64,000 nt of DNA, from contig NZ_JAGTXM010000004.1 in assembly GCF_018252635.1 (NCBI RefSeq), positions 124,001 to 188,000 on the forward strand. The letters are read 5' to 3'. The notes beneath the pieces are model-generated. The model saw nothing but the letters and a program-made list of their open reading frames with translations, did not search any database and had not been told where the DNA came from. A program made the position numbers and the translations under genes. Each line of letters starts with the position of its first letter. Positions within the stretch are counted from its first letter, which is position 1. Origin of the DNA: Citrobacter amalonaticus. GTDB lineage: Bacteria; Pseudomonadota; Gammaproteobacteria; Enterobacterales; Enterobacteriaceae. Positions 39,439 through 48,178 of the stretch are shown here, one piece after another.

Positions 39439-40800
39439 TCAGTTCTCCAGTTGTTGCAGGATACGATTAACTTTATCAAAGGTTTCCTGATATTCCGCCT
39501 GTTCCTCGCTATCAGCGACAATACCGCCGCCAGCGGAACAGTACAGTTGACCATCGACGGCGGTCAGGGTGCGGATGGTAATGCTGGTATCCATATTGCC
39601 GCAGACGCTCAGGTAACCGATACTGCCGCACCAGGCGTTGCGCCGGTGGGGTTCCAGCTCATCAATAATTTCCATCGCTCGCACTTTCGGTGCCCCGGTA
39701 ATCGAGCCACCCGGAAACGCGGCGCGGAGCAGGTCGCAGGCATGCCGTGTGGTGGGTAATCGTGCGGTTACGGTGCTGACCAGATGATGCACCGCCGGGA
39801 AGGGTTCGACCACGAACAACTCCGGCACTTTCACCGAACCCGGTACCGCCACGCGGCCAATGTCATTGCGCATCAGATCGACAATCATTAAATTTTCCGC
39901 CCGATCCTTCGCTGAGTTCGCCAGTTTCTGCGCCTGTTCCCGGTCTGCCTTTTCCAGTGGCAATCGCGGCAGGGTGCCTTTAATGGGGCGGGTCTGAATG
40001 TCGCCGTCAGCCAGAAGAATAAACCGTTCTGGCGACAGGCTCAGAATGGCGCCATCATCCAGGCGTAAAAACGCGCTGAACGGGGCGCGGTTCGCCTGAT
40101 TAAGCCGTTCGAAGGCCAGCCACTCATCGCCCTGATAAGACGCCTGAAAACGCTGGGCCAGATTGACCTGATAGCAGTCGCCGCTGTGCAGATATGCCTG
40201 CACCTGGCGGAATTTCTCGCCATATTGCTCACGCGTCATATTCGAGTGCCAGTCAGCGGTTAATCTGAACGGCGTACGCGTAGGGGGCTGCTGGCTTTCC
40301 AGCCAGGCGAGCCTGGCCCGTGCATCCGTGTGGCTGAGCAGGCTCACGGCCTGGCGCTGGTGATCGACAATCAGCGCCCAGTCGTAGAGACCCATCGCCA
40401 TGTCAGCCAGCGCGATATCCTGCCGGGCATGGCTGGGTAACGATTCGAAGCGGCGTCCCAGATCGTAGCCAAATAACCCCAGCGCACCGCCCTGGAACGG
40501 TAAATCGGTGTTCACTGGCGGCTGAAGGTTCAGCGAGGTCAGCGCATTTTGCAAGACCGTTAGCGGATCGTCATGCGTAAGACGACAGCCCTGCGCATCA
40601 CAAATCTGCGTCGCTTCGCCGTGCGTTTTCACGGTGCAAAGCGGGTCGGCAACCACGATGTCAAAACGGCTATGCGGGTGTTCCGCGTGACCGGAATGCA
40701 GCAGCATCGCCCATGGCAGATGGCTTATCGGCGCGAAATAGTGTTCGGCGGCGTCCTGATGCCAGGGGAGTGTGATAATTGCGGGAGATAACGTCTTCAT
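39439..40800 (-). CDS. pabB: Aminodeoxychorismate synthase component 1
   Basis: A 453-residue chorismate-using enzyme that, with PabA glutaminase, makes 4-amino-4-deoxychorismate for folate synthesis. The active-site lysine motif of aminodeoxychorismate synthases, PIKGT (IQTRPIKGTLPRL), is present. So are the conserved chorismate-binding blocks AFPGGSITGAPKVRAMEIID and YCSAGGGIVADSE. Its size matches E. coli. It is followed immediately by nudL. Confidence 0.96.
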   Translation of the reverse strand: MKTLSPAIITLPWHQDAAEHYFAPISHLPWAMLLHSGHAEHPHSRFDIVVADPLCTVKTHGEATQICDAQGCRLTHDDPLTVLQNALTSLNLQPPVNTDLPFQGGALGLFGYDLGRRFESLPSHARQDIALADMAMGLYDWALIVDHQRQAVSLLSHTDARARLAWLESQQPPTRTPFRLTADWHSNMTREQYGEKFRQVQAYLHSGDCYQVNLAQRFQASYQGDEWLAFERLNQANRAPFSAFLRLDDGAILSLSPERFILLADGDIQTRPIKGTLPRLPLEKADREQAQKLANSAKDRAENLMIVDLMRNDIGRVAVPGSVKVPELFVVEPFPAVHHLVSTVTARLPTTRHACDLLRAAFPGGSITGAPKVRAMEIIDELEPHRRNAWCGSIGYLSVCGNMDTSITIRTLTAVDGQLYCSAGGGIVADSEEQAEYQETFDKVNRILQQLEN

Positions 40801-40873
40801 TGATCCTGACTGTACTGGCTATGTTTCGGGTTGCATGGAATAATTAGCGCAGACAATTTAGCAGGAGTTAACG

Positions 40874-41053
40874 ATGTTTGCAGGTTTACCTTCACTCAGT
40901 CACGAGCAGCAACAGAAAGCCGTTGAGCGTATTCAGGAACTGATGTCACAGGGAATGAGCAGCGGTCAGGCGATTGCGCTGGTAGCCGAAGAACTGCGCG
41001 CCACCCATACCGGCGAGCGGATTGTGGCGCGTTTTGAGGATGAAGACGAGTAG
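40874..41053 (+). CDS. yoaH: Small protein YoaH (UPF0181)
   Basis: A 59-residue UPF0181 protein, [20 protein letters not shown]...[12 protein letters not shown], almost identical to E. coli YoaH. It is helical and charged, with an acidic tail. GCAGGAG precedes the ATG. The function is unknown. It is divergent from pabB and convergent with yoaB. Confidence 0.94.
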
Positions 41054-41060
41054 CCCCGGC

Positions 41061-41405
41061 TTACACCGCGGCGACTACCTTAATCTCAACTTTGTATTTC
41101 GGGTTCATTAACCCGGCCTGGACAGTGCAGCGTACCGGCGCGTGACCGGCCACAACCCAGGCGTCCCAGGCTTTGTTCATCGCCGCGAAATCACTCTTAT
41201 CAGCAAGGAAAATGGTGGCATCAAGAATGCGTGATTTGTTGCTGCCTTGCTGTTCCAGCGCGGCGTCAATCTGTGCCAGCGTGTTGGCAGTCTGCTCGAA
41301 GGCATCGGCATCAAGGTTTGCCGGCACGCCAGTGTAGTAGAGCGTATTGTTGTGGATCACCACGTCAGACCAACGATCTTCGGCATCAATACGGATGATA
41401 GTCAT
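41061..41405 (-). CDS. yoaB: RidA-family protein YoaB
   Basis: A 114-residue Rid-family protein (TIIRIDAEDRWSDVVIHNNT; APVRCTVQAGLMNPKYKVEI). Family members form trimers and many hydrolyse reactive enamine/imine intermediates. YoaB keeps the arginine of the VRCTVQAGL motif associated with imine deaminase activity; its actual substrate is unknown. The start at 41405 has AGGAAGG upstream. A second, distinct RidA-type gene lies at 55.2 kb. Confidence 0.94.
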   Translation of the reverse strand: MTIIRIDAEDRWSDVVIHNNTLYYTGVPANLDADAFEQTANTLAQIDAALEQQGSNKSRILDATIFLADKSDFAAMNKAWDAWVVAGHAPVRCTVQAGLMNPKYKVEIKVVAAV

Positions 41406-41509
41406 AAAGCCTTCCTCTTTACGTTCTGCATAAAATGGCAAGACTGCCATATTGTCAGCACGGCGTCACCTCTTCAACTGGCGTAAGCCGCTGTGGCCTG
41501 ACATAATCC

Positions 41510-41525
41510 CTGTTCAAATCAACAG
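41510..41525. promoter_or_regulatory. LexA-like box of yoaA
   Basis: CTGTTCAAATCAACAG satisfies CTGT-N8-ACAG and ends eight bases before the yoaA start codon. The spacer lacks the usual alternating TA run, so affinity is probably moderate. E. coli yoaA is reported as SOS regulated. Confidence 0.65.
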
Positions 41526-41533
41526 GGGGTAGT

Positions 41534-43444
41534 GTGACGGACGATTTTGCACCAGAAGGTCAACTGGCTAAAGCGATACCGGGTTTCAAACCGCGCGAAC
41601 CACAGCGGCAGATGGCGATGGCCGTCGCTCAGTCCATTCAAAAATCACAGCCTCTGGTGGTAGAAGCCGGAACGGGGACGGGGAAAACCTACGCCTATCT
41701 GGCACCGGCGCTGCGCGCAAAAAAGAAAGTGATTATCTCGACCGGATCGAAGGCGTTGCAGGATCAGCTATACAGCCGCGATCTGCCGACGGTCGCCAAT
41801 GCGCTGAAGTACACCGGAAGGCTGGCCCTGTTAAAAGGTCGTTCAAACTATTTATGCCTGGAGCGCCTTGAACAACAGGCACTCGCGGGCGGCGATCTGC
41901 CTGTTCAGACCTTAAGCGATGTGATTCTGCTGCGCTCGTGGTCGAATCAGACCGAAGATGGCGACATCAGTACATGTGTCAGCGTGCCCGAGGATTCACA
42001 GGCCTGGCCTCTGGTCACCAGCACCAACGACAACTGTCTCGGCAGCGACTGCCCACTGTATAAAGACTGCTTTGTAGTGAAAGCGCGTAAAAAGGCGATG
42101 GACGCGGACGTAGTGGTGGTGAACCACCATCTTTTTCTGGCCGATATGGTGGTCAAAGAGAGCGGTTTCGGTGAGTTGATCCCGGAGGCGGAGGTGATGA
42201 TTTTCGATGAAGCCCATCAGCTACCGGATATCGCCAGCCAGTATTTTGGTCAGTCGCTCTCCAGTCGTCAGTTGATGGATCTGGCGAAGGACATCACCAT
42301 TGCCTATCGTACCGAGCTGAAAGACACCCAGCAGTTACAGAAATGCGCCGACCGTCTGGCGCAAAGCGCGCAGGACTTCCGTCTGCAACTGGGCGAACCG
42401 GGATATCGCGGCAACCTGCGTGAACTGTTGGCCGACCAGCGGGTGCAGCGCGCGTTTTTACTGCTCGATGACACACTGGAGCTGTGTTACGACGTGGCGA
42501 AATTGTCTCTCGGACGTTCGGCGTTGCTTGATGCCGCGTTTGAGCGCGCTACGTTGTATCGCGCGCGTCTCAAACGGTTGAAAGAGATCAACCAGCCCGG
42601 CTACAGCTACTGGTATGAATGTACCTCGCGCAATTTCACCCTCGCGCTGACCCCGCTGACGGTGGCGGATAAGTTCAAAGAGGTGATGGCGCAGAAGCCA
42701 GGAAGCTGGATTTTCACCTCCGCAACGCTGTCGGTGAATGATGACCTGCATCACTTTACAGCGCGTCTGGGGATTGAGGAGGCGGAATCAATGCTGTTGC
42801 CGAGTCCGTTTGATTACACCCGCCAGGCCCTGCTCTGCGTGCCGCGCAATCTGCCACAAACCAATCAACCGGGTGCGGCGCGACAGCTGGCGGCAATGTT
42901 AAGACCGATCATCGAAGCGAACAACGGGCGCTGTTTTATGCTCTGTACGTCGCACGCGATGATGCGCGATCTGGCGGAGCAGTTCCGCGCTACCATGACG
43001 CTTCCGGTGCTGTTGCAGGGGGAAACCAGCAAAGGGCAACTGCTGCAACAGTTCGTCAGCGCGGGTAACGCCTTGTTGGTGGCGACCAGCAGTTTCTGGG
43101 AAGGGGTGGACGTGCGCGGCGATACACTGTCGCTGGTGATCATCGACAAACTGCCGTTTACGTCGCCGGACGATCCGCTGCTGAAGGCGCGAATGGAAGA
43201 CTGCCGTTTACGTGGCGGCGATCCGTTTGATGAGGTGCAACTGCCTGATGCGGTGATTACGCTGAAACAGGGTGTTGGCCGTTTGATCCGTGATGCTGAT
43301 GACCGTGGGGTGCTGGTGATTTGTGACAACCGACTGGTGATGCGACCTTACGGCGCGACGTTTCTTGCCAGTCTGCCGCCAGCGCCGCGCACCCGGGATA
43401 TCGCCCGTGCCGTGCGATTCCTCGCCATACCATCCTCCGAGTAA
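41534..43444 (+). CDS. yoaA: XPD/DinG-type helicase YoaA
   Basis: A 636-residue superfamily 2 helicase with an iron-sulfur cluster. Walker A is VVEAGTGTGKTYAYL and the DEAH box is MIFDEAHQLPD. The cluster cysteines lie in CVSVPE...NCLGSDCPLYKDCF, and the late motifs are ATSSFWEGVDVRGD and LKQGVGRLIR. In E. coli YoaA works with HolC in repair of stalled forks. The start is GTG at 41534. A LexA-type sequence overlaps the leader. Confidence 0.96.
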   Translation: MTDDFAPEGQLAKAIPGFKPREPQRQMAMAVAQSIQKSQPLVVEAGTGTGKTYAYLAPALRAKKKVIISTGSKALQDQLYSRDLPTVANALKYTGRLALLKGRSNYLCLERLEQQALAGGDLPVQTLSDVILLRSWSNQTEDGDISTCVSVPEDSQAWPLVTSTNDNCLGSDCPLYKDCFVVKARKKAMDADVVVVNHHLFLADMVVKESGFGELIPEAEVMIFDEAHQLPDIASQYFGQSLSSRQLMDLAKDITIAYRTELKDTQQLQKCADRLAQSAQDFRLQLGEPGYRGNLRELLADQRVQRAFLLLDDTLELCYDVAKLSLGRSALLDAAFERATLYRARLKRLKEINQPGYSYWYECTSRNFTLALTPLTVADKFKEVMAQKPGSWIFTSATLSVNDDLHHFTARLGIEEAESMLLPSPFDYTRQALLCVPRNLPQTNQPGAARQLAAMLRPIIEANNGRCFMLCTSHAMMRDLAEQFRATMTLPVLLQGETSKGQLLQQFVSAGNALLVATSSFWEGVDVRGDTLSLVIIDKLPFTSPDDPLLKARMEDCRLRGGDPFDEVQLPDAVITLKQGVGRLIRDADDRGVLVICDNRLVMRPYGATFLASLPPAPRTRDIARAVRFLAIPSSE

Positions 43445-43501
43445 TTTGTTACGGAGTATGGTAAGATGCGGGCCATTTTATTGATCTAAGCACGAAGACT
43501 C

Positions 43502-44197
43502 ATGCGAATTCTGGCTATCGATACCGCCACAGAAGCCTGTTCAGTGGCGCTGTGGAACGACGGTACTCACTCTGCTCATTTTGAGCTTTGCCCACGAGAA
43601 CATACTCAACGCATCCTGCCGATGGTGCAGGATATTCTTGCCGCTAACGGCACCTCTCTGACGGAACTTAATGCGCTGGCCTACGGACGTGGACCGGGTA
43701 GTTTCACCGGTGTGCGCATTGGAATTGGCATTGCCCAGGGGTTGGCGTTAGGTGCAGACCTGCCGATGATTGGCGTCTCCACGCTGGCGACGATGGCGCA
43801 GGGCGCGTGGCGTAAAACCGGTGCAACCCGTGTCCTGGCGGCCATTGACGCGCGAATGGGCGAGGTCTACTGGGCCGAATATCAGCGTGATGAACACGGC
43901 GTCTGGCACGGTGAAGAGACGGAGGCCGTGTTGAAACCTGAGCAGGTGTCCGAGCGTTTACAACAGCTTTCCGGTGACTGGGTAACCGTCGGGACGGGTT
44001 GGCCGGCCTGGCCTGAACTCGGTAAAGAGAGCAAACTGACGCTGCGTGACGGTGACGTCCTGCTGCCAGCGGCGGAAGATATGCTGCCGATCGCCTGTCA
44101 GATGTTTGCTGATGGCAAAACCGTGGCGGTCGAGCACGCTGAGCCGGTTTATTTACGTAACAACGTAGCCTGGAAGAAACTTCCCGGAAAAGAATGA
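43502..44197 (+). CDS. tsaB: tRNA t6A synthesis protein TsaB
   Basis: A 231-residue ASKHA-fold protein that scaffolds TsaD and TsaE in making N6-threonylcarbamoyladenosine at tRNA position 37. It starts [17 protein letters not shown] and has the conserved [22 protein letters not shown] segment at about residue 70. It is essential in E. coli and of the same length. It lies 57 bases after yoaA and 58 before yeaY. Confidence 0.97.
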   Translation: MRILAIDTATEACSVALWNDGTHSAHFELCPREHTQRILPMVQDILAANGTSLTELNALAYGRGPGSFTGVRIGIGIAQGLALGADLPMIGVSTLATMAQGAWRKTGATRVLAAIDARMGEVYWAEYQRDEHGVWHGEETEAVLKPEQVSERLQQLSGDWVTVGTGWPAWPELGKESKLTLRDGDVLLPAAEDMLPIACQMFADGKTVAVEHAEPVYLRNNVAWKKLPGKE

Positions 44198-44255
44198 ATC
44201 TCAGTAGTATGACCAGTAAAAACCAGGTCAATGCGCTGAGAAAAGGAGTCGCAGT

Positions 44256-44840
44256 ATGGCGGTTCAAAAACAAGTTGTTAAAGGCCTGCTCGCGGGAGCG
44301 ATTGCGCTTATGTTGAGCGGGTGCGTCACGGTTCCGGATGCGATTAAGGGCGCCAGCCCGACGCCGCAAGACGATCTGGTACGCGTGATGAACGCCCCGC
44401 AACTGTACGTGGGTCAGGAAGCGCGCTTTGGCGGCAAAGTGGTGGACATTCAAAACCAACAGGGGAAAACCCGACTGGAAATTGCCACCGTTCCACTCGA
44501 TAGCGGAGCGCGCCCCATTCTGGGCGAACCATCACGCGGGCGGATTTACGCTAATGTGAATGGTTTCCTCGATCCGGTCGATTTCCGGGGGCAACTGGTG
44601 ACCGTCGTTGGGCCAATTACCGGCACCGTTGAAGGCAAAGTGGGTAATACGCCGTATAAATTCATGACAATGGACGTGTCGGGTTACAAGCGCTGGCGGC
44701 TTGCTCAGCAGGTGGTGATGCCACCACAACCGATCGACCCGTGGTTCTACGGCGGGAGAAGAGGCTGGCCGTATGGCTATGGCGGTTGGGGATGGTATAA
44801 CCCGGGTCCAGCACAGGTTCAAACGATCGTCACAGAGTAA
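44256..44840 (+). CDS. yeaY: Slp-family outer-membrane lipoprotein YeaY
   Basis: A 194-residue Slp-family lipoprotein. The signal peptide ends in the lipobox LMLSGC, so C23 should be lipidated. The mature domain ([27 protein letters not shown]) is the OB-like Slp domain, and the C terminus is rich in Tyr, Gly and Trp ([14 protein letters not shown]). AAAAGGAG precedes the ATG. In E. coli its transcription is SigmaE dependent. The function is unknown. Confidence 0.94.
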   Translation: MAVQKQVVKGLLAGAIALMLSGCVTVPDAIKGASPTPQDDLVRVMNAPQLYVGQEARFGGKVVDIQNQQGKTRLEIATVPLDSGARPILGEPSRGRIYANVNGFLDPVDFRGQLVTVVGPITGTVEGKVGNTPYKFMTMDVSGYKRWRLAQQVVMPPQPIDPWFYGGRRGWPYGYGGWGWYNPGPAQVQTIVTE

Positions 44841-44859
44841 CACGTTGTATTATCAGTAA

Positions 44860-44893
44860 AAGAAACAGCGGCTGGTCCGCTGTTTCTGTTTTA
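44860..44893 (+). terminator. Intrinsic terminator after yeaY
   Basis: GAAACAGCGG pairs with CCGCTGTTTC around CTGGT, followed by TGTTTTATT. It closes the tsaB-yeaY stretch before the fadD promoter. Confidence 0.88.
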
Positions 44894-44955
44894 TTAACGT
44901 CATAAGAAAAATAAATAGTGACGCGCTTCGCAACCTTTCAGTTGTGTGATTAATA

Positions 44956-44972
44956 AACTGGTACGCTGAGTT
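44956..44972. promoter_or_regulatory. FadR operator of fadD
   Basis: AACTGGTACGCTGAGTT resembles the FadR operator (AACTGGTCNGACCNGTT) and the known E. coli fadD O1 site. It sits about 73 bases before the fadD start codon. A TGTGA half-site for CRP lies just upstream (44945-44949). Confidence 0.75.
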
Positions 44973-45044
44973 AATATTATGTTAACGGCTTGTTTATTAT
45001 CTGGGGTTGTGATGACGACGAACACGCATTTTAGAGGTGAAGCA

Positions 45045-46730
45045 GTGAAGAAGGTTTGGCTAAACCGTTATCCCGCAGATGTGCCTGCGGAGATCAACCC
45101 TGACCGTTATCAATCCCTGGTGGAACTGTTTGAACAGGCTGTCGCGCGTTACGCCGATCAGCCTGCGTTCGTGAATATGGGGGAGGTGATGACCTTCCGC
45201 AAGCTGGAGGAACGCAGCCGCGCCTTCTCAGCTTACCTGCAACAGGGGCTGGGGCTGAAAAAGGGCGATCGCGTCGCGCTGATGATGCCAAACCTGCTGC
45301 AGTATCCAGTGGCGTTGTTTGGCATTCTGCGTGCCGGGATGATCGTGGTGAACGTCAACCCGCTTTATACTCCGCGTGAGCTGGAGCATCAGTTAAACGA
45401 CAGCGGGGCTGCGGCGATTGTGATTGTCTCCAACTTCGCTCATACCCTGGAAAAAGTGGTTGATAAAACCAGCGTTAAGCACGTTATTTTGACCCGTATG
45501 GGCGACCAGCTCTCCACGGCCAAAGGTACGCTGGTGAACTTCGTGGTGAAGTACATCAAACGGCTGGTGCCGAAATATCATCTGCCGGATGCGATCTCTT
45601 TCCGCAGTGCGCTGCATGCCGGTTACCGTATGCAGTATGTTAAACCGGAAGTGGTTTCTGCGGATCTGGCGTTTTTACAGTACACCGGCGGAACGACCGG
45701 GGTAGCGAAAGGGGCGATGCTGACGCACCGCAACATGCTGGCCAATCTGGAGCAGGTGAAGGCCACTTATGGGCCGCTTTTGCATCCGGGTAAGGAGCTG
45801 GTGGTGACCGCGCTGCCGCTGTATCACATTTTTGCCCTGACCATGAACTGCCTGCTGTTTATCGAGCTGGGCGGGCAGAACCTGCTGATCACCAACCCGC
45901 GCGATATTCCGGGTCTGGTAAAAGAGCTGGCGAAGTATCCGTTTACCGCCATGACCGGCGTGAATACCTTGTTTAACGCCTTGTTGAACAATAAAGAGTT
46001 CCAGCAACTGGATTTCTCCTCTTTGCATCTTTCTGCGGGGGGCGGTATGCCGGTACAGCAGGCGGTGGCTGAAAGGTGGGTGAAGCTGACCGGACAGTAT
46101 CTGCTCGAAGGGTATGGTCTGACGGAATGCGCGCCACTGGTCAGCGTTAACCCGCACGATATTGATTACCACAGCGGTAGCATCGGCCTGCCGGTGCCAT
46201 CGACCGAAGCCAAACTGGTGGATGACGACGATAACGAAGTTTCTCCGGATCAGCCGGGTGAACTGTGTGTGAAAGGGCCGCAGGTGATGCTGGGTTACTG
46301 GCAGCGTCCTGATGCGACGGATGAGATCATCAAAGACGGCTGGCTGCACACCGGCGATATCGCGGTGATGGATGATGAAGGCTTCCTGCGCATTGTCGAC
46401 CGCAAGAAAGATATGATTCTGGTTTCCGGTTTTAACGTTTATCCCAATGAGATCGAAGATGTGGTGATGCAGCATCCGGGGGTGCTGGAAGTGGCTGCCG
46501 TCGGCGTTCCGTCCGGCAGCAGCGGCGAAGCGGTGAAGATTTTTGTGGTAAAAAAAGAGGCGTCGCTCACCGAGGAGGCGCTGGTCACTTTCTGCCGCCG
46601 TCAGCTCACGGGCTATAAAGTCCCGAAACTGGTTGAATTCCGCGATGAACTGCCGAAATCAAACGTCGGCAAAATTTTACGTCGAGAATTACGTGACGAA
46701 GCCCGTGCCAAAGTGGACAATAAGGGTTGA
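45045..46730 (+). CDS. fadD: Long-chain acyl-CoA synthetase
   Basis: A 561-residue adenylate-forming enzyme at the inner face of the membrane that activates imported long-chain fatty acids to acyl-CoA for beta-oxidation and FadR signalling. The AMP/ATP motif [13 protein letters not shown] (about residue 210), [12 protein letters not shown] and the fatty-acyl signature region [20 protein letters not shown] are complete. The GTG at 45045 follows GAGGTGA and gives the E. coli length; the frame is open to 44979 but would start inside the promoter. Confidence 0.97.
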   Translation: MKKVWLNRYPADVPAEINPDRYQSLVELFEQAVARYADQPAFVNMGEVMTFRKLEERSRAFSAYLQQGLGLKKGDRVALMMPNLLQYPVALFGILRAGMIVVNVNPLYTPRELEHQLNDSGAAAIVIVSNFAHTLEKVVDKTSVKHVILTRMGDQLSTAKGTLVNFVVKYIKRLVPKYHLPDAISFRSALHAGYRMQYVKPEVVSADLAFLQYTGGTTGVAKGAMLTHRNMLANLEQVKATYGPLLHPGKELVVTALPLYHIFALTMNCLLFIELGGQNLLITNPRDIPGLVKELAKYPFTAMTGVNTLFNALLNNKEFQQLDFSSLHLSAGGGMPVQQAVAERWVKLTGQYLLEGYGLTECAPLVSVNPHDIDYHSGSIGLPVPSTEAKLVDDDDNEVSPDQPGELCVKGPQVMLGYWQRPDATDEIIKDGWLHTGDIAVMDDEGFLRIVDRKKDMILVSGFNVYPNEIEDVVMQHPGVLEVAAVGVPSGSSGEAVKIFVVKKEASLTEEALVTFCRRQLTGYKVPKLVEFRDELPKSNVGKILRRELRDEARAKVDNKG

Positions 46731-46749
46731 GCGTTAAGCAACACGTCAA

Positions 46750-46929
46750 ACGCCGGGTGAATCCGGCGTGAGAGCGATCGCAAGCCTTATTCCGATATCG
46801 GACAGGCAGAGATCGCCTCATTAAAACCAGGAAAATCAATTTATTGATTTTCGGCTGATAACCACAAAGCAGGAAAAACCACGTTTTTTCTTGCTTTGTC
46901 AGCAATCTGACGCCGGGTGAATCCGGCGT
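46750..46929. repeat. Terminator-flanked 160-bp repeat, copy 2
   Basis: The 20-base hairpin ACGCCGGGTGAATCCGGCGT occurs at 46750-46769 and again at 46910-46929, exactly 160 bases apart. Only the second is followed by the T tract that makes it the fadD terminator. The core between them matches the core after manZ at about 87% by eye and in the same plus-strand orientation. It has the same palindrome (46831-46852) and the same long hairpin (46864-46878 with 46884-46899). The flanking hairpins differ completely from those of copy 1, so they come from the target, not from the element. Confidence 0.9.
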
Positions 46930-46960
46930 TTTTTTTGGCGTAAACCGAAGAGAATGCAAT

Positions 46961-48088
46961 TTGAATTACCAAATGATCACCACCGACGACGCGCTGGCGA
47001 CGTTGTGCGAAGCGGTTCGTGCGTTTCCTGCCATTGCCCTGGATACCGAATTTGTTCGTACCCGCACCTATTATCCGCAACTGGGCCTGATCCAGCTGTT
47101 TGACGGCGAACATGTCGCGCTGATCGATCCGCATGGCATTCGCGACTGGTCGCCGCTGAAGGCAATTTTGCGCGATACCGCCATCACCAAGTTTCTGCAT
47201 GCGGGTAGTGAAGATCTGGAAGTCTTTCTGAATGCGTTTGGCGAACTGCCGCAGCCGCTGATCGACACACAAATCCTGGCAGCATTTTGCGGCCGTCCAC
47301 TGTCGTGGGGGTTTGCGTCAATGGTGGAAGAGTACACCGGCGTAGCGCTGGATAAGAGCGAGTCACGTACCGACTGGCTGGCGCGTCCGCTGACTGAACG
47401 CCAGTGCGAATACGCGGCGGCAGACGTCTGGTATCTGTTACCGATTGCCGGGAAGCTGATGGCGGAAACCGAGGCTGCGGGCTGGTTGCCTGCGGCGCTG
47501 GACGAGTGCCGCCTGATGCAAACCCGTCGGCAGGAGATCCTGGCGCCCGAAGACGCCTGGCGCGATATCACCAACGCCTGGCAGTTGCGCACACGTCAAC
47601 TGGCCTGTCTGCAACTGCTTGCCGACTGGCGTCTGCGTAAAGCGCGTGAGCGCGATCTGGCGGTTAACTTCGTGGTACGCGAAGAGCACCTGTGGTCCGT
47701 GGCGCGCTATATGCCGGGTAGCATGGGGGAACTGGATAGTCTCGGTCTTTCTGGCACTGAGATCCGCTTCCACGGCAAGACGCTGCTCTCGCTGGTTGCC
47801 AAAGCGCAGGCGTTGCCGGAAGAGGCATTGCCGGAACCGCTGCTGAATCTGATGGATATGCCGGGCTATCGCAAAGCGTTTAAGGCGATTAAGGCGCTGG
47901 TGGCGGAAGTGAGTGCAGAGCATAACGTCAGTGCGGAGCTGCTGGCGTCGCGTCGTCAGATTAATCAGTTGCTCAACTGGCACTGGAAATTAAAACCGCA
48001 GAGTACGGAACCCGAGTTGATTTCTGGCTGGCGGGCGGCGTTGATGGCGACAAAGCTGAACACGTTGCTGGCTGAGTATCCGCTTTAA
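46961..48088 (+). CDS. rnd: Ribonuclease D
   Basis: A 375-residue DEDDy 3'-5' exoribonuclease for tRNA maturation. Exo motifs: ALDTEFVRT (D/E near residues 28-30), FLHAGSEDLEVF, and YAAADVWYLLP with the DEDDy tyrosine. A C-terminal HRDC domain pair follows (LACLQLLADWRLRKARERDL). The start is TTG (46961), as in E. coli, a rare codon that keeps expression low. A REP element follows. Confidence 0.97.
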   Translation: MNYQMITTDDALATLCEAVRAFPAIALDTEFVRTRTYYPQLGLIQLFDGEHVALIDPHGIRDWSPLKAILRDTAITKFLHAGSEDLEVFLNAFGELPQPLIDTQILAAFCGRPLSWGFASMVEEYTGVALDKSESRTDWLARPLTERQCEYAAADVWYLLPIAGKLMAETEAAGWLPAALDECRLMQTRRQEILAPEDAWRDITNAWQLRTRQLACLQLLADWRLRKARERDLAVNFVVREEHLWSVARYMPGSMGELDSLGLSGTEIRFHGKTLLSLVAKAQALPEEALPEPLLNLMDMPGYRKAFKAIKALVAEVSAEHNVSAELLASRRQINQLLNWHWKLKPQSTEPELISGWRAALMATKLNTLLAEYPL

Positions 48089-48093
48089 TGTTT

Positions 48094-48171
48094 TAGCCGG
48101 ATGGCGGCTACGCCTGATCCGGCCTACAGACTCTCAACCGTAGGCCTGATAAGCGCAGCGCCATCAGGCAT
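48094..48171. repeat. REP/BIME element after rnd
   Basis: Two inverted REP units: GCCGGATGGCGGCTACGCC with GATCCGGCCTAC, then GTAGGCCTGATAAGCGCAGC with GCCATCAGGC. It fills the space between convergent rnd and dmlA and may serve as their 3' end. Confidence 0.88.
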
Positions 48172-48178
48172 TGAGTCA

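Noticed and set aside
43704-44459. 251-codon minus-strand frame across tsaB and yeaY
   Set aside because: It runs through two real genes and their spacer without any ribosome site; both real genes match E. coli.
45675-46475. 266-codon minus-strand frame opposite fadD
   Set aside because: Shadow of fadD, which is complete and conserved at the protein level.
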